From Bacillota bacterium (GTDB taxonomy: Bacteria > Bacillota > Clostridia > Lachnospirales > Lachnospiraceae): a DNA stretch of 64,000 nucleotides. A model generated the notes under the pieces. That model was given only the letters and a program-made list of their open reading frames with translations, did no database searches and was not told the origin of the DNA. Both the position numbers and the translations under genes were made by a program. Where the stretch lies: NCBI GenBank assembly GCA_023390555.1, contig JAEWCQ010000032.1:1-64000 (forward strand), read 5' to 3'. Positions 24,998 through 32,280 of the stretch are shown here, in pieces (position 1 is the first letter of the stretch; each line of letters opens with the position of its first letter).

Positions 24998-25930
24998 TTA
25001 TTCCGTGAACAGTGCTGTTGAATAATATCTGTCACCGGTATCCGGAAGTAATGCTACGATTGTCTTGCCCTCATTTTCCGGACGCTTTGCCAGCTCGATT
25101 GCTGCGTATAAAGCAGCACCGGAGGAAATACCAACCAATACACCTTCCAGTTTTGCAACTTCTTTTCCCAGACGGAATGCATCTTCGTTCTTTACCGGGA
25201 ATACTTCATCATATACCTTCGTATTCAGTACGTCTGGTACAAATCCTGCACCGATTCCCTGAATCTTATGTGATCCGCTTCTTCCTTCGGACAGCACCGG
25301 CGAATCTGCAGGCTCTACTGCAACAATCTTCACATCCGGTTTCTGCTCCTTTAAATATTCACCTGTTCCTGTCACGGTTCCGCCTGTTCCAACACCTGCA
25401 ACAAAGATATCAACGTTTCCGTCCGTATCGTTCCAGATCTCAGGACCAGTCGTCTCTTTGTGTACTTTTGGGTTTGCAGGATTGATAAACTGTCCCGGAA
25501 TATAACTGTCCGCAATCTCTTTTGCAAGTTCTTCTGCTTTTGCAATTGCGCCCTTCATACCCTTGGCGCCTTCCGTCAGAACAAGTTCTGCACCATATGC
25601 CTTTAAAATATTTCTTCGCTCTACACTCATCGTCTCCGGCATCGTTAAAATAATGCGATAACCCTTGGCTGCTGCAATTGATGCAAGACCAATTCCTGTG
25701 TTTCCGGAAGTCGGCTCAATAATCACAGAACCTTCTTTTAACAGTCCTTTTTCTTCGGCATCTTCAATCATTGCTTTTGCAATTCTGTCTTTTACACTTC
25801 CTGCCGGATTAAAATACTCCAGTTTAGCAAGTACGGTTGCTTTCAGATCATATTCTTTTTCTACGTTTGTAACCTCAACCAGCGGAGTGTTGCCGATCAG
25901 TCCTAATGTACCCTTATAAATGTTTGCCAT
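24998..25930 (-). CDS. cysK: Cysteine synthase A (O-acetylserine sulfhydrylase)
   Basis: A 310-residue fold-type II PLP enzyme: LIGNTPLVEV, the PLP lysine in PAGSVKDRIAKAMI, PTSGNTGIGLA, and GVGTGGTVTGTGEYLKE for phosphate binding. It makes cysteine from O-acetylserine and sulfide. First gene of the cysK-metN-metI-metQ operon, with its own promoter and a 21-residue leader frame ending in a Cys codon. It lies downstream of an Rrf2 regulator, in keeping with CymR-like control seen in other Firmicutes. Confidence 0.94.
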   Translation of the reverse strand: MANIYKGTLGLIGNTPLVEVTNVEKEYDLKATVLAKLEYFNPAGSVKDRIAKAMIEDAEEKGLLKEGSVIIEPTSGNTGIGLASIAAAKGYRIILTMPETMSVERRNILKAYGAELVLTEGAKGMKGAIAKAEELAKEIADSYIPGQFINPANPKVHKETTGPEIWNDTDGNVDIFVAGVGTGGTVTGTGEYLKEQKPDVKIVAVEPADSPVLSEGRSGSHKIQGIGAGFVPDVLNTKVYDEVFPVKNEDAFRLGKEVAKLEGVLVGISSGAALYAAIELAKRPENEGKTIVALLPDTGDRYYSTALFTE

Positions 25931-26014
25931 AAAAATATCCTCTCTTTCTATTCATCATCATCATTTACCATTTTCATTCTTATTATTTACGTCACTCTGA
26001 AATTCCGATTTTCT

Positions 26015-26080
26015 TCAACAAAGCCATCTGCCTTTGGCATACCAGGCTTTTCTCTTTGGTCTTTCTACTCTATTCCCCAT
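26015..26080 (-). CDS. Small leader ORF ahead of cysK
   Basis: A 21-codon frame with GGGAGG seven bases before its ATG; it ends KGRWLC and stops, so its only Cys codon is the last sense codon. AAAGCC and GGCTTT, with a nested TGCC/GGCA stem, form a hairpin covering the 3' half including that codon. It lies between the cysK promoter and cysK. It resembles a cysteine-sensing leader but evidence is weaker than for metY. Confidence 0.5.
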   Translation of the reverse strand: MGNRVERPKRKAWYAKGRWLC

Positions 26081-26146
26081 ATGAATGCCTCCCTGATATT
26101 TCATACCTTTCATATATTTCCTATTGGTTTAATATGAATTAAGTAT

Positions 26147-26183
26147 AATATAAAACTCCCAGACAATTTTGTCAAGGAGTTTT
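26147..26183 (-). promoter_or_regulatory. cysK promoter overlapping the rrf2 terminator hairpin
   Basis: TTGACA (26175-26170), 17-nt spacer, TATATT (26152-26147). The same bases form a hairpin, AAAACTCC with GGAGTTTT (26152-26159 and 26176-26183) and an inner GACA/TGTC. It could end the upstream rrf2 transcript, act as an operator, or both. Confidence 0.7.
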
Positions 26184-26220
26184 TTGCATTTTTCTGATTT
26201 TCTTTTGAAAAAATAACCTG

Positions 26221-26655
26221 CTAAATTACATAATCACAATTGATCTCACCCTGCCATTCCATCAGGTCTTTCAATGTGTACTTGTCCACAACTCCATGGA
26301 TTGCATCATCCAGTTCCTTCCAAATACGCAACGTCACACATTCCGCCTGACGCTCACATACATTTACTTCATCTTCCAGACATGCAACCGGTGCAAGACT
26401 TCCTTCCACCTGACGCAGAATCATTCCAACTGTGTAATCTTTCGGTTCCTTCATCAAACGATAGCCCCCCTGCGGGCCGCGGATACTTTTTACAAAGCCG
26501 GCACGAACCAGAATCGATATGATCTGCTCCAGGTATTTCATGGATATATTCTGCCGCTCTGCCGTATCCTTCAGTCGCACAGGCTCTACCTCATCATTCA
26601 TTGCAATATCTAGTAATAAACGTACGGCATAACGCCCTTTGGTTGATATTCTCAT
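26221..26655 (-). CDS. Rrf2 family transcriptional regulator (IscR/CymR-like)
   Basis: A 144-residue winged-helix protein: MRISTKGRYAVRLLLDIAM, the recognition region NISMKYLEQIISILVRAGFVKSIRGPQGGYRL, and three cysteines spaced C-x7-C-x5-C (ACLEDEVNVCERQAEC). IscR uses three cysteines in this place to hold an [2Fe-2S] cluster, so cluster binding is plausible. The ATG at 26655 is preceded by GGAGG; an in-frame GTG five codons earlier overlaps that site. It sits between nifU and cysK, so either sulfur supply (CymR-like) or Fe-S status (IscR-like) could be its signal. Confidence 0.85.
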   Translation of the reverse strand: MRISTKGRYAVRLLLDIAMNDEVEPVRLKDTAERQNISMKYLEQIISILVRAGFVKSIRGPQGGYRLMKEPKDYTVGMILRQVEGSLAPVACLEDEVNVCERQAECVTLRIWKELDDAIHGVVDKYTLKDLMEWQGEINCDYVI

Positions 26656-26727
26656 ATTATCATCCTCCACACTGGCCTTTCAATCATTCTGTTTTGATTG
26701 AAAAGATAGAATCTCTCTGTTGCTATT

Positions 26728-26756
26728 ATTATATCTATATTTTCCTAGTGTGTCAA
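26728..26756 (-). promoter_or_regulatory. Promoter of the Rrf2 gene
   Basis: TTGACA (26756-26751), 17-nt spacer, TATAAT (26733-26728). The -35 and spacer match the metY promoter over ATTGACACACTA and GGAA, a candidate operator for this regulator. Confidence 0.82.
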
Positions 26757-26774
26757 TATGAAATAGTGGTTTTC

Positions 26775-27212
26775 CTAGTAATCCTCTTCCTCAAGGCCTT
26801 CTGATATGTCGTTTTTCGGTTTTTCCAGTCCCTCAATAGTGATGTCATGCTTTTCCGCATAATCCCAAAGAGCTGCATGAATTCCCTCTTCCGCAAGAAG
26901 CGAACAGTGTACTTTTACCGGCGGCAGTCCGTCTAACGCTTCCATAACGGCCTTGTTTGTCACCAGCAGAGCTTCCTGTACGGTTTTTCCTTTTACCAGC
27001 TCTGTTGCCATGCTGCTGGTTGCAACTGCGGCACCGCAGCCAAAGGTCTTAAATTTACAGTCTTCTATAATTCCGTCATCATTGATATCCAGATAGATTC
27101 GCATGATGTCGCCGCATTTTGCATTTCCTACTGTTCCTACTCCGCTTGCATTGTCTATCTCTCCGACATTTCTCGGATTCTGAAAATGATCCATTACTTT
27201 TTCACTATACAT
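26775..27212 (-). CDS. nifU: Fe-S cluster assembly scaffold, NifU/IscU-like
   Basis: A 145-residue scaffold with YSEKVMDHFQNPRNVGEI and the three cluster cysteines in GNAKCGD, TFGCGAAVA and VHCSLLAEEG. It assembles [2Fe-2S] or [4Fe-4S] clusters from sulfur delivered by the desulfurase encoded 46 nt upstream. The acidic C-terminal tail (EGLEEEDY) is an extension beyond classical IscU. Confidence 0.93.
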   Translation of the reverse strand: MYSEKVMDHFQNPRNVGEIDNASGVGTVGNAKCGDIMRIYLDINDDGIIEDCKFKTFGCGAAVATSSMATELVKGKTVQEALLVTNKAVMEALDGLPPVKVHCSLLAEEGIHAALWDYAEKHDITIEGLEKPKNDISEGLEEEDY

Positions 27213-27258
27213 AAAACTGCCTCCTTCTAATTTTCTGTATTTCCTCTGTCCGTCTTTT

Positions 27259-28443
27259 CTATTTAGAATTCTTTCTTACAAAATCCTCATACAGCGGTGA
27301 CATTTCCCGCAGATGCGATACAATTCTTTTCAGTTCTTCAATTGTAAAATCCACGTCTTCTTTTGTTGTATCTATGCCGAGAGTCAGGCGCAGTGATCCG
27401 TGCGCGATCTCATGCGGCAATCCGATTGCAAGCAGTACATGCGATGGGTCCAAAGAACCGGATGTACATGCCGACCCGGATGAGGCACAGATTCCTTTCA
27501 TATCCAGCATGATCAGCAATGACTCCCCTTCAATAAATCGGAAGCAGCAATTCACGTTGTTCGGCAGACGTTTTTTACGGTCACCGTTTATTTTGGTAAA
27601 CGGAATCTCTTTTTCCAGACGTTCAATCAGATAATCCCGCAGTTCTATTTCTTTTTTGGTCCGTTCCTCAAGATCTGACACTGCAAGCTCAACTGCTTTT
27701 CCGTATCCGACGATTCCCGGTACATTTTCCGTTCCTGCACGGCGCTTTCTTTCCTGTGCTCCGCCGTGAACGAAAGAACGAATCTTTACGCCCTTTCGGA
27801 TGTACAAAAAACCGATTCCCTTCGGACCGTTTAATTTGTGTCCGCTGCTGCTTAACATATCAATATTCAGCTCGTCGACATTGATTGGAACCTGTCCGAA
27901 AGCCTGTACAGCATCGGTATGAAAAAGAACACCGTTTTCATGTGCTATTTTTCCGATCTCCGCAACCGGCTCGATCGTTCCGATTTCATTGTTTGCAAAC
28001 ATAATCGAAATCAAAATTGTCGTCGGACGGATTGCCTGTTTGAGTTCATCGAGTGAAATCAGACCGTTTTCATCTACATCCAGATAAGTAATTTCAAAAC
28101 CCTGCTGTTCAAGATAATCACAGGTATGAAGAATTGCATGGTGCTCAATTTTGGAAGTAATAATGTGATTGCCTTTTGCCTTATATGCCTCTGCGGTCGC
28201 TTTTAGTGCCCAGTTATCAGATTCACTTCCACCCGCTGTAAAATAAATTTCTTCGGCTTTTGCACGAAGTGCAGCCGCAATGGTATCTCTCGCGTCTGTC
28301 ACGGCTTTTCTGCTTTCTTCACCAAATGCATAGACAGTGGAAGCATTGCCATAGTATTCACTGAAGTACGGAAGCATCGCTTCCACAACCTCAGGAGCTG
28401 TCTTTGTAGTTGCCGCATTGTCAAGATATATCAGTTTTTTCAT
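27259..28443 (-). CDS. nifS: Cysteine desulfurase, NifS/IscS family
   Basis: A 394-residue PLP enzyme: YLDNAATTKTAPEVV, the PLP lysine in SSSGHKLNGPKGIGFLY, and the catalytic cysteine in CASSGSACTSGSLDPSHVL. It removes sulfur from cysteine as a persulfide for Fe-S assembly on NifU. Overlaps the upstream Rrf2 gene by 4 nt (ATGA), so the three are one operon rrf2-nifS-nifU. Confidence 0.94.
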   Translation of the reverse strand: MKKLIYLDNAATTKTAPEVVEAMLPYFSEYYGNASTVYAFGEESRKAVTDARDTIAAALRAKAEEIYFTAGGSESDNWALKATAEAYKAKGNHIITSKIEHHAILHTCDYLEQQGFEITYLDVDENGLISLDELKQAIRPTTILISIMFANNEIGTIEPVAEIGKIAHENGVLFHTDAVQAFGQVPINVDELNIDMLSSSGHKLNGPKGIGFLYIRKGVKIRSFVHGGAQERKRRAGTENVPGIVGYGKAVELAVSDLEERTKKEIELRDYLIERLEKEIPFTKINGDRKKRLPNNVNCCFRFIEGESLLIMLDMKGICASSGSACTSGSLDPSHVLLAIGLPHEIAHGSLRLTLGIDTTKEDVDFTIEELKRIVSHLREMSPLYEDFVRKNSK

Positions 28444-28886
28444 TTCGATTCCTCCTCCTGTCTAAGCTTCATATTTTCTTTTAAAAGTTCACCGATATTA
28501 ATATTGTCCACTGTATCGTTGATACTTTCATTTATTTTTTCCCACACAATCCTGCTCAGGCAGTTTTTTGATCCAACACAGTGACCGTCCGTTGCGCCGT
28601 TGATTCCCGGGCATTCTACCGGTACCAGCTCTTCTTCCAAAGCCCGAAGCACCTCTCCGACGGAATAAGTATCTGCCGGTCTTGCTAAAATATAGCCTCC
28701 ATTCGCTCCGCGTACACTTTTTACCAGTCCCGCACGTTTCAGCCTTCCGACCAGCTGTTCCAAATAACTTACCGAAATATCCTGGCGTCTTGCTATCATA
28801 GTCAGTGATGTGGGGCCTTCTTCACTGTATACCGCAAGATCAATAAAGGCTCTCAATCCATATCTTGCTTTCGTTGAAAGTTTCAT
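28440..28886 (-). CDS. Rrf2 family transcriptional regulator, IscR-like
   Basis: A 148-residue winged-helix protein: MKLSTKARYGLRAFIDLAVYS, DISVSYLEQLVGRLKRAGLVKSVRGANGGYIL, and three cysteines spaced C-x10-C-x5-C near residues 92 to 109. First gene of rrf2-nifS-nifU, as iscR in other bacteria, so it probably senses Fe-S status and represses its own operon. It is a paralogue of the protein at 26221-26655. Confidence 0.88.
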   Translation of the reverse strand: MKLSTKARYGLRAFIDLAVYSEEGPTSLTMIARRQDISVSYLEQLVGRLKRAGLVKSVRGANGGYILARPADTYSVGEVLRALEEELVPVECPGINGATDGHCVGSKNCLSRIVWEKINESINDTVDNINIGELLKENMKLRQEEESK

Positions 28887-28933
28887 AATCTTCTCTCCTT
28901 TAATCCAGACTATTTTACTCGGATTTCATGTAG

Positions 28934-28962
28934 ATAGTAACACCATCCATTTTCGGTGTCAA
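28934..28962 (-). promoter_or_regulatory. Promoter of rrf2-nifS-nifU
   Basis: TTGACA (28962-28957), 17-nt spacer, TACTAT (28939-28934). Within the spacer ACACC and GGTGT form an inverted repeat with a 10-nt centre, a candidate operator. The remaining bases to 29116 are AT-rich with two TATAAT-like hexamers that may serve the divergent sensor gene. Confidence 0.75.
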
Positions 28963-29116
28963 CACTGTTTTTTAAATAAATATCCATACAACTTATATGT
29001 ATTTTAAATATAAACAAAATAATGGATTTTTTTGGCATTTTTTTGTAGAAATTCTTCTTTTTATACACTATAATAGCCTTATACTATAATTTTGATTAAA
29101 TTTCGGGTGGGATTTT

Positions 29117-31726
29117 ATGAAGCTGAACAAAGGAATTATTTTTACAAATAATAACTGTATCGGTTGCAACCGCTGTATTTCCGGCTGTCCATCCCTTGGC
29201 GCTAACATCTCCATTACAAGAGATGGACAGAATCATATTTATGTGGATGATGACAAATGCCTGCACTGCGGACACTGTCTGGATACCTGCAGGCACAATG
29301 CGCGGGAATTCCGCGATGACACAGATCTGTTTTTACAGGATTTGAATAAAGGAACACCAATCTCGCTTCTGGTCGCTCCTTCTTTTTTTGTGATATATGA
29401 AAAAAGGGCATTTCAGATACTCGGTTATCTGAAAAGTCTGGGCGTACATCTGATTTATGACGTCAGCTACGGCGCAGATATCGCAACCTGGGCCTATCTT
29501 TCCTATATAGAAAAGCACAATTTCAAAGGTGCAATCGCACCTCCCTGCAGTGCCATCGTCAACTATATCGAAAAATATTCCCGCCTTCTGTTCGACCGGC
29601 TGATTCCGGTCCACTCTCCCCTTCTGTGTCTCGCAACCTATGTGAAAAAATATCTCGGAAATACGGACCGGCTTGCTTTCCTGAGTCCGTGCATTGCCAA
29701 AAAGGACGAGATCAGTGATCCGAAAAATCAGGATATCGTTCATTATAATGTGACTTTCCTTCATCTGCTCAGTTACCTGGAGGATGTGGATCTCTCCGGT
29801 TACAGTACGCAATTGGAACTCTCCGACAGCGGGCTTGGCCGTGTATATCCGGCACCGGGCGGCCTTTCAGAAAATATACGGCTGTTTATCTCTCCGGAAC
29901 ATACGATCCGGGAAGTCCATGGAGAACTGAATGTCTATGATTATTTCGACAAACTGGAGCAGCGTATCCTGTTCGGCAAAGAACTTCCGTTTATGATCGA
30001 TTGCCTCAACTGCAGCCAGGGATGCCTCGCGGGTACCGGCACTCCGCTCAGCTGCACCTTTGATGATGACATCTTATTTCATATGCAGACACGCCGCACA
30101 CCAAATCCTCTGATAACAGAAGAGGAAAATCCCTATCTTGCTTCACTCTCCACGCAAGAACGGCGAAAGCGTCTGAACGAACGTTTTTCTCATTTGAATT
30201 CCGATGATTTTACCCGTCTTTACGATGACAAAAAATTTCAGAATGAACGTCACCGCAATGAGTATGTCCGAAATTACGCAGACAAACTGGATGCGATTTT
30301 TCTTGCGATGCACAAAATCACTCCGGAATCCAGAAAAATTGACTGTCATTCCTGCGGCTACAGCAGCTGTCTGGAAATGGCCACTGCGATTTCCAAAGGG
30401 TACAACCACATTGAAAACTGTGTGCACTATATGAAAGATGAGAATCTGCGGATTGCCACGATTGAGGCAAGAACCGGTATTCCGAACTTCAATGCCTTTT
30501 TGAATTTTGCAGATAAGCTGATTCTGTCGGGCCGGATCTCGCAGTACACCTCCATCTTTTTTAATATACGCAACTTCAAATCAATCAACCAGAAGTACGG
30601 CTTCAAGCGTGGGGACGCAGCTCTGAAAGAATATGCCAGCCGGGTCGCAGGTCTTGCCTTTGAAGACGAGCTGGTGGCCCTGATCGGCGGCAATGATTTT
30701 GTCGGTATCTTCCGGTCGGAACATCTGGAAGCAGTTCTGAAATCACTGGACTCCGTTCCGCTGTATACGCCTTCCGAAGATGAAGTTATTCCTGTTTCCG
30801 CACGTATCTCCGTCTATTCACCGGATGGTACTGACACCTCTCCGCAGATGCTGGTAGAAAAGCTTTCCATGACATACAGTGCCATGAACCACAATAAAAA
30901 ACAGACCATTCTCTATTACCACAACGGATTGCGCGAAAAAGCCCTGCAGGAAGACATGATGATTCAGGCGATTGAGCCTGCCATTGAAAATCAGGAATTT
31001 CAGGTATACTATCAGCCGAAGGTCGATATTCGCACCAGAAAGCTCGTCGGAGCAGAAGCTTTAATCCGCTGGTATCGCTGCGGTACTGTCATTCCGCCGA
31101 TGGAATTTATTCCACTGTGCGAAACCGTGGGTCTGGTGCAGAAACTGGATTTTTATGTGCTGAATGCAGTCTGTCGTGACATTACCGAATGGATCGCAAA
31201 GGGTATCCGGGTCGTTCCGATTTCCGTCAATTTCTCCAAGCAGCATTTTGTAGATCCCTTCGTTGCCGACCATATCAATGAAGTTGCGGATAAATGGCAC
31301 GTACCGAAAAAATATCTGGAAATAGAATTTACAGAAACGGCTTATCTTGCCGACAGCAAAAATGTAATTTACAGTATCGACCGGCTTCATGAGTACGGTA
31401 TTTCTTCTTCCATGGATGATTTTGGTACCGGTTATTCTTCCTTAAGCATGCTTCAGAATATGAGTTTTAATACGCTGAAACTGGACAAATCCTTCTTAAA
31501 CGAGGGGAATTTTGGTGACCACCGCAGCCGGGCAGTCATCGAAAATATCATCCGAATGGCAAAGCAGCTGAATATGTTCATTGTTTCTGAGGGAATTGAG
31601 ACGGACCGTGAGCTGGCATACATGAAAGAAATGAACTGTGATTTTGCGCAGGGATATCTCTTTGACAAGCCTCTGACGAAGCAGGAATTTGAAAGACGGC
31701 TGCTCCGAATCCTTTATCCGGAGTAA
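29117..31726 (+). CDS. [FeFe]-hydrogenase-like sensor fused to GGDEF and EAL domains
   Basis: An 869-residue soluble protein. In order: two ferredoxin [4Fe-4S] motifs (Cys14/17/20/24 and 48/51/54/58); an H-cluster domain with PPCSA (Cys144), SPCIAKKDE (Cys192) and CLNCSQGC (Cys296/299/303), the modified motifs of sensory group C hydrogenases; a further Fe-S domain (Cys410/413/418/435); a GGDEF domain with GGNDF in the active site, probably inactive; and an EAL domain with EALIRW, SVNFS, DDFGTGYSS, KLDKSF and SEGIET all present. I infer that H2 or redox state controls cyclic-di-GMP hydrolysis. The ATG follows GGGTGGGA. Stand-alone, divergent from the Fe-S assembly operon. Confidence 0.9.
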   Translation: MKLNKGIIFTNNNCIGCNRCISGCPSLGANISITRDGQNHIYVDDDKCLHCGHCLDTCRHNAREFRDDTDLFLQDLNKGTPISLLVAPSFFVIYEKRAFQILGYLKSLGVHLIYDVSYGADIATWAYLSYIEKHNFKGAIAPPCSAIVNYIEKYSRLLFDRLIPVHSPLLCLATYVKKYLGNTDRLAFLSPCIAKKDEISDPKNQDIVHYNVTFLHLLSYLEDVDLSGYSTQLELSDSGLGRVYPAPGGLSENIRLFISPEHTIREVHGELNVYDYFDKLEQRILFGKELPFMIDCLNCSQGCLAGTGTPLSCTFDDDILFHMQTRRTPNPLITEEENPYLASLSTQERRKRLNERFSHLNSDDFTRLYDDKKFQNERHRNEYVRNYADKLDAIFLAMHKITPESRKIDCHSCGYSSCLEMATAISKGYNHIENCVHYMKDENLRIATIEARTGIPNFNAFLNFADKLILSGRISQYTSIFFNIRNFKSINQKYGFKRGDAALKEYASRVAGLAFEDELVALIGGNDFVGIFRSEHLEAVLKSLDSVPLYTPSEDEVIPVSARISVYSPDGTDTSPQMLVEKLSMTYSAMNHNKKQTILYYHNGLREKALQEDMMIQAIEPAIENQEFQVYYQPKVDIRTRKLVGAEALIRWYRCGTVIPPMEFIPLCETVGLVQKLDFYVLNAVCRDITEWIAKGIRVVPISVNFSKQHFVDPFVADHINEVADKWHVPKKYLEIEFTETAYLADSKNVIYSIDRLHEYGISSSMDDFGTGYSSLSMLQNMSFNTLKLDKSFLNEGNFGDHRSRAVIENIIRMAKQLNMFIVSEGIETDRELAYMKEMNCDFAQGYLFDKPLTKQEFERRLLRILYPE

Positions 31727-31768
31727 CCGTCTCATACCCGTTTCACCATACGGCACTAAATATTCACT

Positions 31769-32266
31769 CTATCTGCAGGAGGTGCTGATTGATTCGATAG
31801 CGACCGCTCCGCCCCGCACCACTTCGATGGAATGGAATTTGGATTTGAGCAGGGCAATCAGTTCATTGTTACGTCGTTCCGTCAGTTTACATTCCAGCAG
31901 CACATGATCTTTTCCAATATCTGCAACCTCTACATGAAATACCTGTGCAATCTGGAACACCTCTTCCTTATCGGCGGTAGCGGTGCACTGAACCTTTGCA
32001 AACAGGATCTCTTTCATATGAATCGGAACATTGGTAAGGTCAATCACCTTAATGACCTCTACCATCCGGTTCAACTGCTTCTTGATCTGCTCAAAGGTGA
32101 TATCGTCACTCGTCACACAGATGGTCATACGGGATACCGTTTCATCTTCTGTCGTACCCACTGTGAGACTCTGCAAATTATAGGATTTCCCCGAAAACAG
32201 CCCGGACACTTTCGCCAGCACGCCAACCTGATTTTCTACATATAGTGCAATCCATCTGTTCTTCAT
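31769..32266 (-). CDS. ilvN: Acetolactate synthase small (regulatory) subunit
   Basis: A 165-residue protein with an N-terminal ACT domain (RWIALYVENQVGVLAKVSGLFSGKSYNLQSLTVG) and the second ALS_ss domain (ECKLTERRNNELIALLKSK). It activates the large subunit and confers valine feedback inhibition. Fourteen nt after ilvB with an AGGA-type ribosome site. Confidence 0.93.
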   Translation of the reverse strand: MKNRWIALYVENQVGVLAKVSGLFSGKSYNLQSLTVGTTEDETVSRMTICVTSDDITFEQIKKQLNRMVEVIKVIDLTNVPIHMKEILFAKVQCTATADKEEVFQIAQVFHVEVADIGKDHVLLECKLTERRNNELIALLKSKFHSIEVVRGGAVAIESISTSCR

Positions 32267-32280
32267 CCGCGTATCCTCCC

